5,509 nucleotides of DNA, taken from assembly GCA_017643965.1 (NCBI GenBank), contig JAEPMM010000243.1, positions 1 through 5,509 on the forward strand, given 5' to 3'. Position numbers and translations under genes: made by a program. This stretch comes from Marinobacter sp. (GTDB lineage Bacteria; Pseudomonadota; Gammaproteobacteria; Pseudomonadales; Oleiphilaceae). Position 1 is the stretch's first letter. Each line of letters begins with the position of its first letter. The notes below the pieces were generated by a model that had not been told where the DNA came from, made no database searches, and saw only the letters and a program-made list of their open reading frames with translations. Below, piece after piece: positions 1-5,312 of the stretch.

Positions 1-31
1 CAAATGCTTTCTGATGAGTTGTGATCTTCAT
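1..31 (-). CDS. pal: Peptidoglycan-associated lipoprotein Pal, N-terminal fragment (continues beyond window)
   Basis: Only the first ten codons are present, reading MKITTHQKAF, with the rest beyond position 1. The identity rests mainly on position: it lies 38 nt downstream of tolB on the same strand, where pal (oprL) sits in nearly all tol operons. The short basic start fits the n-region of a lipoprotein signal peptide, but the lipobox cysteine and the OmpA-like domain are out of view. The start at 31 is chosen because the ATG five bases upstream (34-36) runs into a stop after two codons, while AGGAAGGAA at 45-37 gives a strong ribosome binding site 6 to 10 nt before the ATG at 31. Pal is the outer-membrane partner of TolB and TolA and binds peptidoglycan. 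The gene call is quite secure by context, but almost nothing of the protein can be checked here. Confidence 0.8.
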   Translation of the reverse strand, partial: MKITTHQKAF

Positions 32-69
32 AACATTTCCTTCCTGTTGGTGTACTGCTTTCAGATGAA

Positions 70-1419
70 TTAACGCAGAATCGGCGACCAGGCCGGCTCT
101 CTCACATCGCCCTCGGAAGCCGGCAGGCTATAGGCTGCCCCACCGTCCGCCGAAATAACGGTCAATACACTGTTTCCACTCTGCTTGGTCGCATAAATCA
201 GCATGCGACCGTTCGGCGCCACGCTTGGAGATTCGTCAGATTCGGTGCGGGTAAGCACCGTTTCCTCTCCGCTTTTCAGATTCGTCCGCGCGATGTGAAA
301 CGCCCTGTCGCGCTGATGCACGTAATACACGTATTTACCTTCGTTGTCCGGCCGCGGCCGCGCGTTGTAGCGACTGCCAAATGTGATGCGGCGGGGATCG
401 GCGTTCTCACTGGACTTGTGGTAGATCTGCGGGCCGCCGGACCGGTCTGAGGTAAAAAAGAAACCGTTGCCGGTGTGATCCCAGCTTGCCTCGGTATCAA
501 TGGACCAGTGATTGGTCAGGCGTTTGAGATTCTTGCTGGCGATGTCCATTCGGTAAATCTCGGCGTTGCCGTCTTTGGACAGCGTCAGCAACAGCGAGCG
601 GCCATCCTCTGACCACGCCGGCGCCGAGTTGAGCCCGCGAAACTCGGCAATACGGGACCGGTTGCCAGAAGCCAGTTCGTGAATGTACACCGCAGGGCGC
701 CCGGTCTCGAACGAAACGTAGGCCAGCTTTTCGCCGTCCGGTGACCAGGCTGGCGACAGAATGGGCTCTTTGCTCTCCAGGCGCACCCGGGCGCGCTTGC
801 CATCCACGTCACTGACCTGCAGGCGGTAGCGGGGCTCCCCGCTGGCGCGGTCCAGGGTGACGTAGGCCAGATTGGTGGAGAACGCCCCCGGCACCCCGGT
901 GATGGCCTCATAGACCTTGTCGCTGATGTGATGAGCCAGCGTGCGCATGTTGTTGGCGCTGGCACCGGCCGACGACCCCAGAATGCGCTCTTCGCGATTG
1001 ACATCGAACAGCTCGTAGCGGGCCTCAACTCGATCGCCGCTGCGGCTGAGCTGCCCCACCAACACATAACGCTGCCCCAGCAGTCGCCAATCGCGGAAAT
1101 ACACCTCGGACCGTTGAGAGGGCAGACTCAGCATTTTCTCCGGCGCAAGCGTGTTGAATTCGCCGCTCATGGTCAGGTCGTCCTGAACGATGCTACTGAC
1201 CTTGTCACCGGAGGGGATGCCACCGCTCTCGGCAAAGGGCACCACCGCAACAGGAATCGCGGCATCAGCACCTTCCGTGATCCGGATGGTGAGTTCGGCC
1301 GACGCCGGGCCACTGCCCAGCACTGCCCACACGAAGAGGGCACACACCAGCTGGCAGGCATAGCAGATGCCGGGTGTTTTTCCGGGTATTCTGGTCCGAT
1401 TCGTCATCAGCTTTCCCAT
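70..1419 (-). CDS. tolB: Tol-Pal system periplasmic beta-propeller protein TolB
   Basis: TolB is a periplasmic protein that binds Pal and the C-terminal domain of TolA. The 449-residue product begins with a signal peptide whose hydrophobic stretch is about residues 18-35, with likely cleavage after PASA (residue 41). The mature start ELTIRITEG is the flexible TolB-box region known to contact TolA. An alpha/beta N-terminal domain (about 45-175, including PVAVVPFAES at 56-65) is followed by a six-bladed propeller with blade motifs such as SPAWSPDG (222-229), APAWSEDG (266-273), EASWDHTG (310-317) and EPAWSP (441-446). E. coli TolB is 430 residues; the extra length is mostly at the front. The start is uncertain. 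ATG at 1419 has AAGGA only 2 nt away, whereas ATG at 1407 (Met5) has GGGA 6 nt away and would shorten the signal peptide by four residues. The gene begins 5 nt after the tolA stop, so translation is probably coupled. Three cysteines (19, 22, 26) lie in the signal peptide and none in the mature protein. Confidence 0.97.
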   Translation of the reverse strand: MGKLMTNRTRIPGKTPGICYACQLVCALFVWAVLGSGPASAELTIRITEGADAAIPVAVVPFAESGGIPSGDKVSSIVQDDLTMSGEFNTLAPEKMLSLPSQRSEVYFRDWRLLGQRYVLVGQLSRSGDRVEARYELFDVNREERILGSSAGASANNMRTLAHHISDKVYEAITGVPGAFSTNLAYVTLDRASGEPRYRLQVSDVDGKRARVRLESKEPILSPAWSPDGEKLAYVSFETGRPAVYIHELASGNRSRIAEFRGLNSAPAWSEDGRSLLLTLSKDGNAEIYRMDIASKNLKRLTNHWSIDTEASWDHTGNGFFFTSDRSGGPQIYHKSSENADPRRITFGSRYNARPRPDNEGKYVYYVHQRDRAFHIARTNLKSGEETVLTRTESDESPSVAPNGRMLIYATKQSGNSVLTVISADGGAAYSLPASEGDVREPAWSPILR

Positions 1420-1424
1420 TTTCC

Positions 1425-2450
1425 TTATTGCAACTGCCGTGGGTTGAATTCGATTGTAAACTGGCGGAAGTAACGTTCAAACGTGTCCCGATCATCCGGA
1501 ATCGGATAACGACTGAGCGATTTGACGGCCCCCAGGGCCGAATTGTCAAAGGCTGTGTTACCGCTGCTGCTGACCAGTTTGACGCCCTGCAGTTCACCGG
1601 TCGGCAGCAAGGTGATCTGCAATCTCGCCGTCATGTCCTCGGTGGCAGATGACGGTGGATACCAGGCCTGGCTCAGCCGCTCGCGGATCAGTGCCTGATA
1701 CTTTTCACTCTCCGACATCATGCGCGCTTCCCGGGCTTTGGCTGCTGCGGCTTCCTGCCGACGCCGGGCCTCGGCTTCCTGCGCCCGATCCGCCTCTTCC
1801 GCCAGTGCTTCCAGCTGCTGCTCCCGCAGACGGCGTTCCGCCTCCTTGCGCTTCTGCTCAGCTTCACGGCGCGCCTGTTCTTCGCGCTCGCGTTTCTCGG
1901 CTTCTTCCCGCTTCCGACGTTCCTCTTCCTGCTTGCGACGCTCTTCCTCGGCCCGCCGGGCCTCTTCCTGCCGGCGCTTCTCCTCTTCCGCCCGCTGCCG
2001 TTCGCGCTCCTTTGCCTCAGCCTCGGCCTTCTGGCGTGCGGCCTCTTCCTCACGGGCTTTCTGTTCTTCACGCTTGCGGGCTGCCGCGGCCTCTTGCTGC
2101 TTACGCTCTTTTTCCTGTTCTATCCGTCGTGCCTCTTCCCTGGCCTTCTCTTCTTCTGCCGCCCGACGCTCAGCTTCTTCCCGACGCTGCTGCTCTTCCT
2201 GCTCACGCCGCCGCTCTTCGTTACGATCCGGCTGATCCTGCTCTTCAACCACCGGGCTTGGCTCTGGTTGTTGCTGGGTAATCAGCCGCGCGGCAATGCT
2301 CCGTGGCTGTGGCTCATCCCTGGGCATGCTCCAGGACCAGCCGGTCAGCGCCACCACCACAATGAGCCCGTGCAGAAGCAGTGACAAGGCAACGGGAGAT
2401 TTCCAGGGTTGCTGCCCGGTACGGGTTACATCACGATCCTGACCTGTCAC
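1425..2450 (-). CDS. tolA: Tol-Pal system inner-membrane tether protein TolA
   Basis: TolA links the TolQ-TolR proton-driven motor in the inner membrane to TolB and Pal at the outer membrane. The 341-residue product has the usual three domains. A short cytoplasmic tail is followed by one membrane helix (about 19-40) that keeps the Ser-x3-His pattern (S23, H27) used to contact TolQ-TolR. Next is a long charged helical arm (about 75-243) made almost wholly of E, R, K, A and Q. The globular C-terminal domain (about 245-341) carries YQALIRERLSQAWYPP (251-266) and a DNSALGAVKSLSRYPIP segment (302-318). E. coli TolA is 421 residues, so the arm is shorter here. No cysteine occurs anywhere, so the disulfide of the E. 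coli C-terminal domain is absent. The start is GTG, preceded by AGG and a five-T spacer, a weak-looking site. It lies 21 nt after the tolR stop. No other start precedes the membrane helix except a GTG at codon 8. Confidence 0.97.
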   Translation of the reverse strand: MTGQDRDVTRTGQQPWKSPVALSLLLHGLIVVVALTGWSWSMPRDEPQPRSIAARLITQQQPEPSPVVEEQDQPDRNEERRREQEEQQRREEAERRAAEEEKAREEARRIEQEKERKQQEAAAARKREEQKAREEEAARQKAEAEAKERERQRAEEEKRRQEEARRAEEERRKQEEERRKREEAEKREREEQARREAEQKRKEAERRLREQQLEALAEEADRAQEAEARRRQEAAAAKAREARMMSESEKYQALIRERLSQAWYPPSSATEDMTARLQITLLPTGELQGVKLVSSSGNTAFDNSALGAVKSLSRYPIPDDRDTFERYFRQFTIEFNPRQLQ

Positions 2451-2471
2451 AAAAACCTGCCCGCTTTATGC

Positions 2472-2927
2472 TCAGTTTTCGGTGGATGGTGCTTCGGTGA
2501 TCAAGCCGATGCTGGTAGCGCCGGCACCCTGCAACTCAGCCATCAGCCGAACCACTGTGCCGTAATCGACGTGCTCGTCACCACGAACCAGCACTTCCCT
2601 GGCGCTGCCGACGGAAAGAATTTTTGCCACCTGTGCCCGGACTTCACCCAGGGACATGGGATCGCTGTCTTCGTCGCCCACTTCCAGAAAGTAGGCACCG
2701 TTGGAGTCTACCGAGACAATGATCGACTCCACGTCCTTGTCAGACTGGATGGGATCCGAGGTGGTTTCCGGCAGATCGACTTTGACACCCTGCGTCAACA
2801 TTGGCGCCGTCACCATAAAAATGATCAGCAGCACCAGCATCACGTCGATGTAGGGCACCACGTTGATTTCCGACATTGGCTTCCGGCGGTTCGCCGGCAT
2901 CATTCCCATGCCTTTCATGCCTTTCAT
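2472..2927 (-). CDS. tolR: Tol-Pal system proton-channel subunit TolR (ExbD/TolR family)
   Basis: TolR works with TolQ as the inner-membrane stator that uses the proton motive force to drive TolA. The 151-residue product has a short cytoplasmic N-terminus, one membrane helix (about 24-43, motif INVVPYIDVMLVLLIIFMVT) and a periplasmic domain (about 45-143). Asp28 is the conserved protonatable residue, equal to Asp23 in E. coli TolR. The MSEINVVPYIDVMLVLLIIF core is typical of the ExbD/TolR family, and the tolQ and tolA neighbours settle TolR over ExbD. The start at 2927 has GGAG 9 nt upstream (2940-2937). The first nine residues, MKGMKGMGM, come from a perfect 9-bp triplication that supplies further in-frame ATGs at codons 4, 7, 9 and 10, so the exact N-terminus is open by a few residues. 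The gene starts 40 nt after the tolQ stop. Confidence 0.97.
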   Translation of the reverse strand: MKGMKGMGMMPANRRKPMSEINVVPYIDVMLVLLIIFMVTAPMLTQGVKVDLPETTSDPIQSDKDVESIIVSVDSNGAYFLEVGDEDSDPMSLGEVRAQVAKILSVGSAREVLVRGDEHVDYGTVVRLMAELQGAGATSIGLITEAPSTEN

Positions 2928-2933
2928 GCCTTT
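2907..2933 (-). repeat. Perfect 9-bp tandem triplication spanning the tolR start
   Basis: Reading the minus strand, the unit AAAGGCATG occurs three times back to back (2933-2925, 2924-2916, 2915-2907). Each unit ends in an in-frame ATG, giving Met1, Met4 and Met7 of TolR. A fourth and fifth ATG follow at codons 9 and 10. The unit length is a multiple of three, so gain or loss of a copy would keep the frame and change the N-terminus by three residues (M-K-G). Confidence 0.9.
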
Positions 2934-2971
2934 TCTCTCCTGGCCGCTCTACGCTGACTGCTCGCAGTCAT
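2924..2971 (-). other. Possible 15-codon linking frame between tolQ and tolR
   Basis: A frame beginning ATG at 2971 reads MTASSQRRAARREKA and stops at TGA 2926-2924. Its ATG overlaps the tolQ stop as ATGA, and its TGA overlaps the tolR start, again as ATGA. It covers the whole 40-nt gap, and the tolR ribosome binding site lies within it. No clear ribosome binding site precedes it, so any translation would be by reinitiation from tolQ. The product is strongly basic and resembles nothing I recognise. It may be chance; a role as a translational relay is more plausible than a functional peptide. Confidence 0.2.
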
Positions 2972-2990
2972 GCCGCAGATGACTGCTCGC
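2955..2990 (-). promoter_or_regulatory. Direct repeat with two alternative hairpins at the tolQ stop / tolQ-tolR junction
   Basis: An 11-bp direct repeat (plus strand TGACTGCTCGC) lies at 2955-2965 and 2980-2990. The sequence between them is complementary to both copies. In the transcript this allows either an 8-bp stem with a 7-nt loop (2979-2986 paired with 2964-2971) or a 6-bp stem with a CGAG tetraloop (2965-2970 paired with 2955-2960), but not both. The tolQ stop codon (2970-2968) lies within both stems. There is no following U-run, so neither is a rho-independent terminator. The structures are directly visible; a role in mRNA stability, processing or tolR translation is only an inference. 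Confidence 0.45.
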
Positions 2991-3660
2991 TGTTGTGCAC
3001 ACGGCGATGCAGGATGCTTGAGAATTCGTCTGCGAACGTCTCATAGTTCTTCAGCAACGCATCCGACATGGCAGAGAACCGGTTGTAGGCAATCACCGCC
3101 GGTATCGCCGCAAACAGGCCCATTGCGGTGGCGATCAGCGCTTCGGATATCCCCGGTGCCACAGTGGCCAGGGTTGCCTGCTGCACCTGGGCCAGACCAC
3201 GGAAGGAGTTCATGATGCCCCACACCGTTCCGAACAGCCCGATGTATGGGCTGGTGGAGCCCACCGTGGCCAGAAACGGCAGCGACGCTTCCAGACGCTC
3301 CTGCTCTCGCGAGAACGCAACCCGCATGGCCCGCTGCGTGCCCTCCATCACCGCATCCGCATCACGGCTCTGCTGGCGCAGACGGGAAAACTCCTTGAAG
3401 CCGGCACGGAACAGGGACTCCATGCCCGAAAAAGGCGTGGGATCGCTGTTCACTTCCCGGTACAACTGCCCCAGATCCATGCCGGACCAGAACCGTTCCT
3501 CGAACGCGAGTTGTGCCTGTCGGGCCTTACGGAAAACCTGAAAACGCTGAAAAATGAGCGCCCAGGACACCACGGAAGCCAGAACCAGTAACAGCATGAC
3601 CAGCTGTACCAGCACCCCCGCGTTAGCGATGAGATACCAAACAGAAACTTCTGACTCCAC
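2968..3660 (-). CDS. tolQ: Tol-Pal system proton-channel subunit TolQ (MotA/TolQ/ExbB family)
   Basis: TolQ is the polytopic inner-membrane subunit of the proton channel that, with TolR, powers TolA. The product is 230 residues, the same length as E. coli TolQ. It has three membrane helices at about 16-38, 128-152 and 167-193, with a large cytoplasmic loop between the first two. Thr145 (in GLFGTVWGIM) and Thr178 (in ALIATAMGLFAAIPA) match, at identical numbering, the channel-lining threonines of the E. coli protein. The segment SPYIGLFGTVWGIMNSF is the family signature. The start is GTG at 3660, supported by a strong AGGAG (3671-3667) with ideal 6-nt spacing. It begins 24 nt after the ybgC stop. 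The C-terminal tail ends EQSSAA, and its last codons enter the hairpin region at the tolR junction. ExbB is the main alternative family member, excluded by the neighbours. Confidence 0.97.
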   Translation of the reverse strand: MESEVSVWYLIANAGVLVQLVMLLLVLASVVSWALIFQRFQVFRKARQAQLAFEERFWSGMDLGQLYREVNSDPTPFSGMESLFRAGFKEFSRLRQQSRDADAVMEGTQRAMRVAFSREQERLEASLPFLATVGSTSPYIGLFGTVWGIMNSFRGLAQVQQATLATVAPGISEALIATAMGLFAAIPAVIAYNRFSAMSDALLKNYETFADEFSSILHRRVHNSEQSSAA

Positions 3661-3671
3661 CTTCTACTCCT
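3661..3671 (-). promoter_or_regulatory. Strong ribosome binding site for tolQ, fixing its GTG start
   Basis: AGGAG at 3671-3667 lies 6 nt before the GTG at 3660-3658. No ATG occurs nearby in this frame before the first membrane helix, so this site decides the start. Confidence 0.7.
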
Positions 3672-3684
3672 GTCTTGTTCCGGT

Positions 3685-4140
3685 TTACAGTTGGTTGTCG
3701 TGAACCCGTTCCAGCAGTTCACGCATATTGTCCGGCAGCCTTCTCGGCCGCCCACTATCCAACGCCACACAGGCTACCCGCACATCGGCGGACGCCAGTA
3801 ACAGGGCATCGTCTGCCGATTGGGCTTTCCTGAACACCCGCTGGCGAAAATCCATCCACACCCGCCCGAAACCCACCGGCTCGGCGGTGACCAGCAACTC
3901 ATCATCCAGCTTCGCCGGCACGGCATAGTGAATCGTCAGGCGCTGCACTACATAACTGATGTTGTCGGCCAGCCCGGCCCGCAGGCCGACTCCACTGGCC
4001 CGCACCCATTCCGTTCGGGCGCGCTCCATGTAGTGTAGATACTTGGCATGAAATACAATGCCTCCGGCATCCGTATCTTCGATGTACACCCTGACCGGCA
4101 GCTGAAACTGATCGGCGAAGTCCTGCTCAGTCAAACACAT
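3685..4140 (-). CDS. ybgC: Tol-Pal-associated acyl-CoA thioesterase YbgC (hotdog fold)
   Basis: YbgC belongs to the 4-hydroxybenzoyl-CoA thioesterase-like hotdog family and hydrolyses acyl-CoA thioesters in the cytoplasm. It usually lies just before tolQ, and a link to phospholipid metabolism has been proposed. From the ATG at 4140 the product is 151 residues. The signature VRVYIEDTDAGGIVFHAKY (16-34) carries Asp24, which aligns with the active-site Asp18 of E. coli YbgC, followed by the typical YMERARTEW (37-45). The frame stays open further upstream, but those residues lie within ruvB and do not resemble YbgC. The gene overlaps the end of ruvB. The ATG at 4140 directly abuts the GGAGG at 4145-4141, whereas the third codon, TTG at 4134, lies at the ideal 6-nt distance. 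The true start may therefore be TTG, giving a 149-residue MTEQDFAD product. The stop is 24 nt before tolQ. Confidence 0.94.
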   Translation of the reverse strand: MCLTEQDFADQFQLPVRVYIEDTDAGGIVFHAKYLHYMERARTEWVRASGVGLRAGLADNISYVVQRLTIHYAVPAKLDDELLVTAEPVGFGRVWMDFRQRVFRKAQSADDALLLASADVRVACVALDSGRPRRLPDNMRELLERVHDNQL

Positions 4141-5155
4141 CCTCCTTCCCCGAGCGTGCCGGCACCGCGCCAAAATGCTCGTAGGCACTGGAGGTCACCA
4201 TCCGCCCCCGCGGCGTGCGTACCATGAACCCCTGCTGGATAAGAAAGGGTTCCAGCACGTCTTCAATGGTGCCTCGCTCCTCGCTGATGGCCGCCGCCAG
4301 GCTTTCCACGCCGACCGGACCACCATCAAATTTCTCGATCATTGCCAGCAGCAACCGGCGGTCCATGTGGTCAAAACCCTGGTCGTCCACTTTCAGCATG
4401 TTCAAAGCCTGGTCCGCAATGCTGTCACTGATGCGACCATCAGCTTTCACTTCGGCGTAGTCGCGCACCCGCCGGAGCAGGCGATTGGCAATACGTGGTG
4501 TGCCCCGCGAGCGCCTGGCTATTTCAAAAGCACCGCCCTCGTCGATGGCCACGGAGGAAAGCCGCGCCGACCGCAGAATGATGTGGGTCAGGTCGGCCGT
4601 GTTGTAAAACTCCAGACGCTGGACAATGCCGAAGCGATCTCTCAACGGCGACGTCAGCAACCCCGCCCTCGTGGTTGCCCCCACCAGGGTGAACGGCGGC
4701 AGATCCAGCTTGATGGAGCGGGCGGCCGGCCCCTCACCAATCATGATATCGAGCTGGTAGTCTTCCATCGCCGGATAGAGCACCTCCTCTACCGCCGCAC
4801 TGAGGCGGTGAATCTCGTCAATGAAGAGTACATCGCCCTCTTCCAGATTCGTCAGCATGGCTGCCAGGTCGCCTGCTTTCTCCAGCACCGGGCCCGAGGT
4901 TGTCTTGATGGCAACACCCATCTCGTTGGCAATGATGTTGGCCAACGTGGTCTTGCCCAGACCCGGCGGCCCGAAAATCAGTACGTGATCCAGCGCCTCT
5001 TCCCGGCCTCTCGCGGCGGAAATGAAAATATCCATCTGTTCGCGCACCGCGGGCTGACCGACGTACTCGGATAACAGCGTTGGCCGGATGGCACGATCCT
5101 GCACCTCTTCGTATTGCCCGCCCTGGGCTGAAATCAGTCGATCAGATTCAATCAT
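4127..5155 (-). CDS. ruvB: Holliday junction branch-migration DNA helicase RuvB
   Basis: RuvB is the AAA+ ATPase that forms hexameric rings and, with RuvA, drives branch migration of Holliday junctions in recombinational repair. The 342-residue product is close to the E. coli length of 336. Visible motifs are Walker A GPPGLGKT (62-69), Walker B LFIDE (110-114), sensor 1 in GATTRAG (159-165), the arginine finger R174 in LRDRFG, sensor 2 in RGTPRIANRLLRR (217-229), and the C-terminal winged helix with RTPRGR (313-318) for DNA contact. The frame stays open upstream to a TTG at 5242, but MIESDRLISA at 5155 matches the universal RuvB N-terminus, and the longer version would begin inside the -10 box of the predicted promoter. 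The ribosome binding site is weak (GGA, 7 nt before ATG). Unlike in E. coli, ruvB is separated from ruvA by 157 bp. Its 3' end overlaps ybgC by 8 or 14 nt, depending on the ybgC start. Confidence 0.98.
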   Translation of the reverse strand: MIESDRLISAQGGQYEEVQDRAIRPTLLSEYVGQPAVREQMDIFISAARGREEALDHVLIFGPPGLGKTTLANIIANEMGVAIKTTSGPVLEKAGDLAAMLTNLEEGDVLFIDEIHRLSAAVEEVLYPAMEDYQLDIMIGEGPAARSIKLDLPPFTLVGATTRAGLLTSPLRDRFGIVQRLEFYNTADLTHIILRSARLSSVAIDEGGAFEIARRSRGTPRIANRLLRRVRDYAEVKADGRISDSIADQALNMLKVDDQGFDHMDRRLLLAMIEKFDGGPVGVESLAAAISEERGTIEDVLEPFLIQQGFMVRTPRGRMVTSSAYEHFGAVPARSGKEDVFD

Positions 5156-5199
5156 CGCGTTATCCGGGCTCTCAACCCCACTAAAAGACCCAACTTCAT
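5152..5199 (-). other. Possible 15-codon leader frame ending on the ruvB start codon
   Basis: A frame starting ATG at 5199 reads MKLGLLVGLRARITR and stops at TGA 5154-5152, which overlaps the ruvB ATG (5155-5153) as ATGA. It would lie in the leader of the predicted ruvB promoter. No purine-rich ribosome binding site precedes it, which argues against efficient translation. Runs of a single codon or regulatory amino acid, as in classical attenuator peptides, are absent. Confidence 0.2.
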
Positions 5200-5233
5200 G
5201 GCTGTACAGTGTTTTCGGGATCAAGGTGCCCCA

Positions 5234-5261
5234 ATTGTACAAACGCCTCTGTGGCTGTCAC
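5234..5261 (-). promoter_or_regulatory. Candidate sigma70 promoter for ruvB-ybgC-tolQRAB-pal
   Basis: Read on the minus strand, a -35 hexamer GTGACA (5261-5256) and a -10 hexamer TACAAT (5239-5234) are separated by 16 bp. Each matches the consensus at five of six positions. Transcription would begin near 5227, giving a leader of about 70 nt to the ruvB start. Its place in the unusually long ruvA-ruvB gap supports it. No LexA box of the CTG-N10-CAG form is seen near it. Transcription from ruvA upstream may also read through, since no terminator is visible between the genes. Confidence 0.5.
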
Positions 5262-5312
5262 GTTACGCTCTATACAGATTAGGCGCCAGACAGGTCGTAA
5301 GTTACGTCAGAT

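Noticed and set aside
1335..1365. Lipoprotein signal in TolB because of the cysteines near its N-terminus
   Set aside because: No cysteine is preceded by a lipobox such as L-(A/S)-(G/A); a PASA cleavage site fits an ordinary Sec signal peptide.
1649..2281. Long open frames on the plus strand opposite tolA (Ser/Arg/Ala-rich and Pro/Leu-rich)
   Set aside because: They are composition shadows of the repetitive TolA arm, with low-complexity products and no ribosome binding site or family resemblance.
4141..4188. Upstream extension of ybgC
   Set aside because: The added residues lie inside ruvB, do not resemble YbgC, and bypass the strong ribosome binding site at 4145-4141.
4175..5074. 299-codon plus-strand frame opposite ruvB
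   Set aside because: It is antisense to a fully conserved ruvB, its product shows no recognisable domain, and long antisense frames are common in GC-rich genes.
5156..5242. Upstream extension of ruvB to a TTG at 5242
   Set aside because: MIESDRLISA is the conserved RuvB start, and the TTG lies next to the predicted -10 box, upstream of the likely transcription start.
5200..5280. LexA (SOS) box between ruvA and ruvB, suggested by CTGTATAG and CTGTACAG
   Set aside because: Neither has the CTG-N10-CAG spacing of a gammaproteobacterial LexA site; CTGTACAG is only an 8-bp palindrome.
5297..5307. CGTAAGTTACG palindrome just after the ruvA stop as a terminator
   Set aside because: A one-base centre leaves no usable RNA loop and no T-run follows, so it cannot be an intrinsic terminator; no protein site is recognised.
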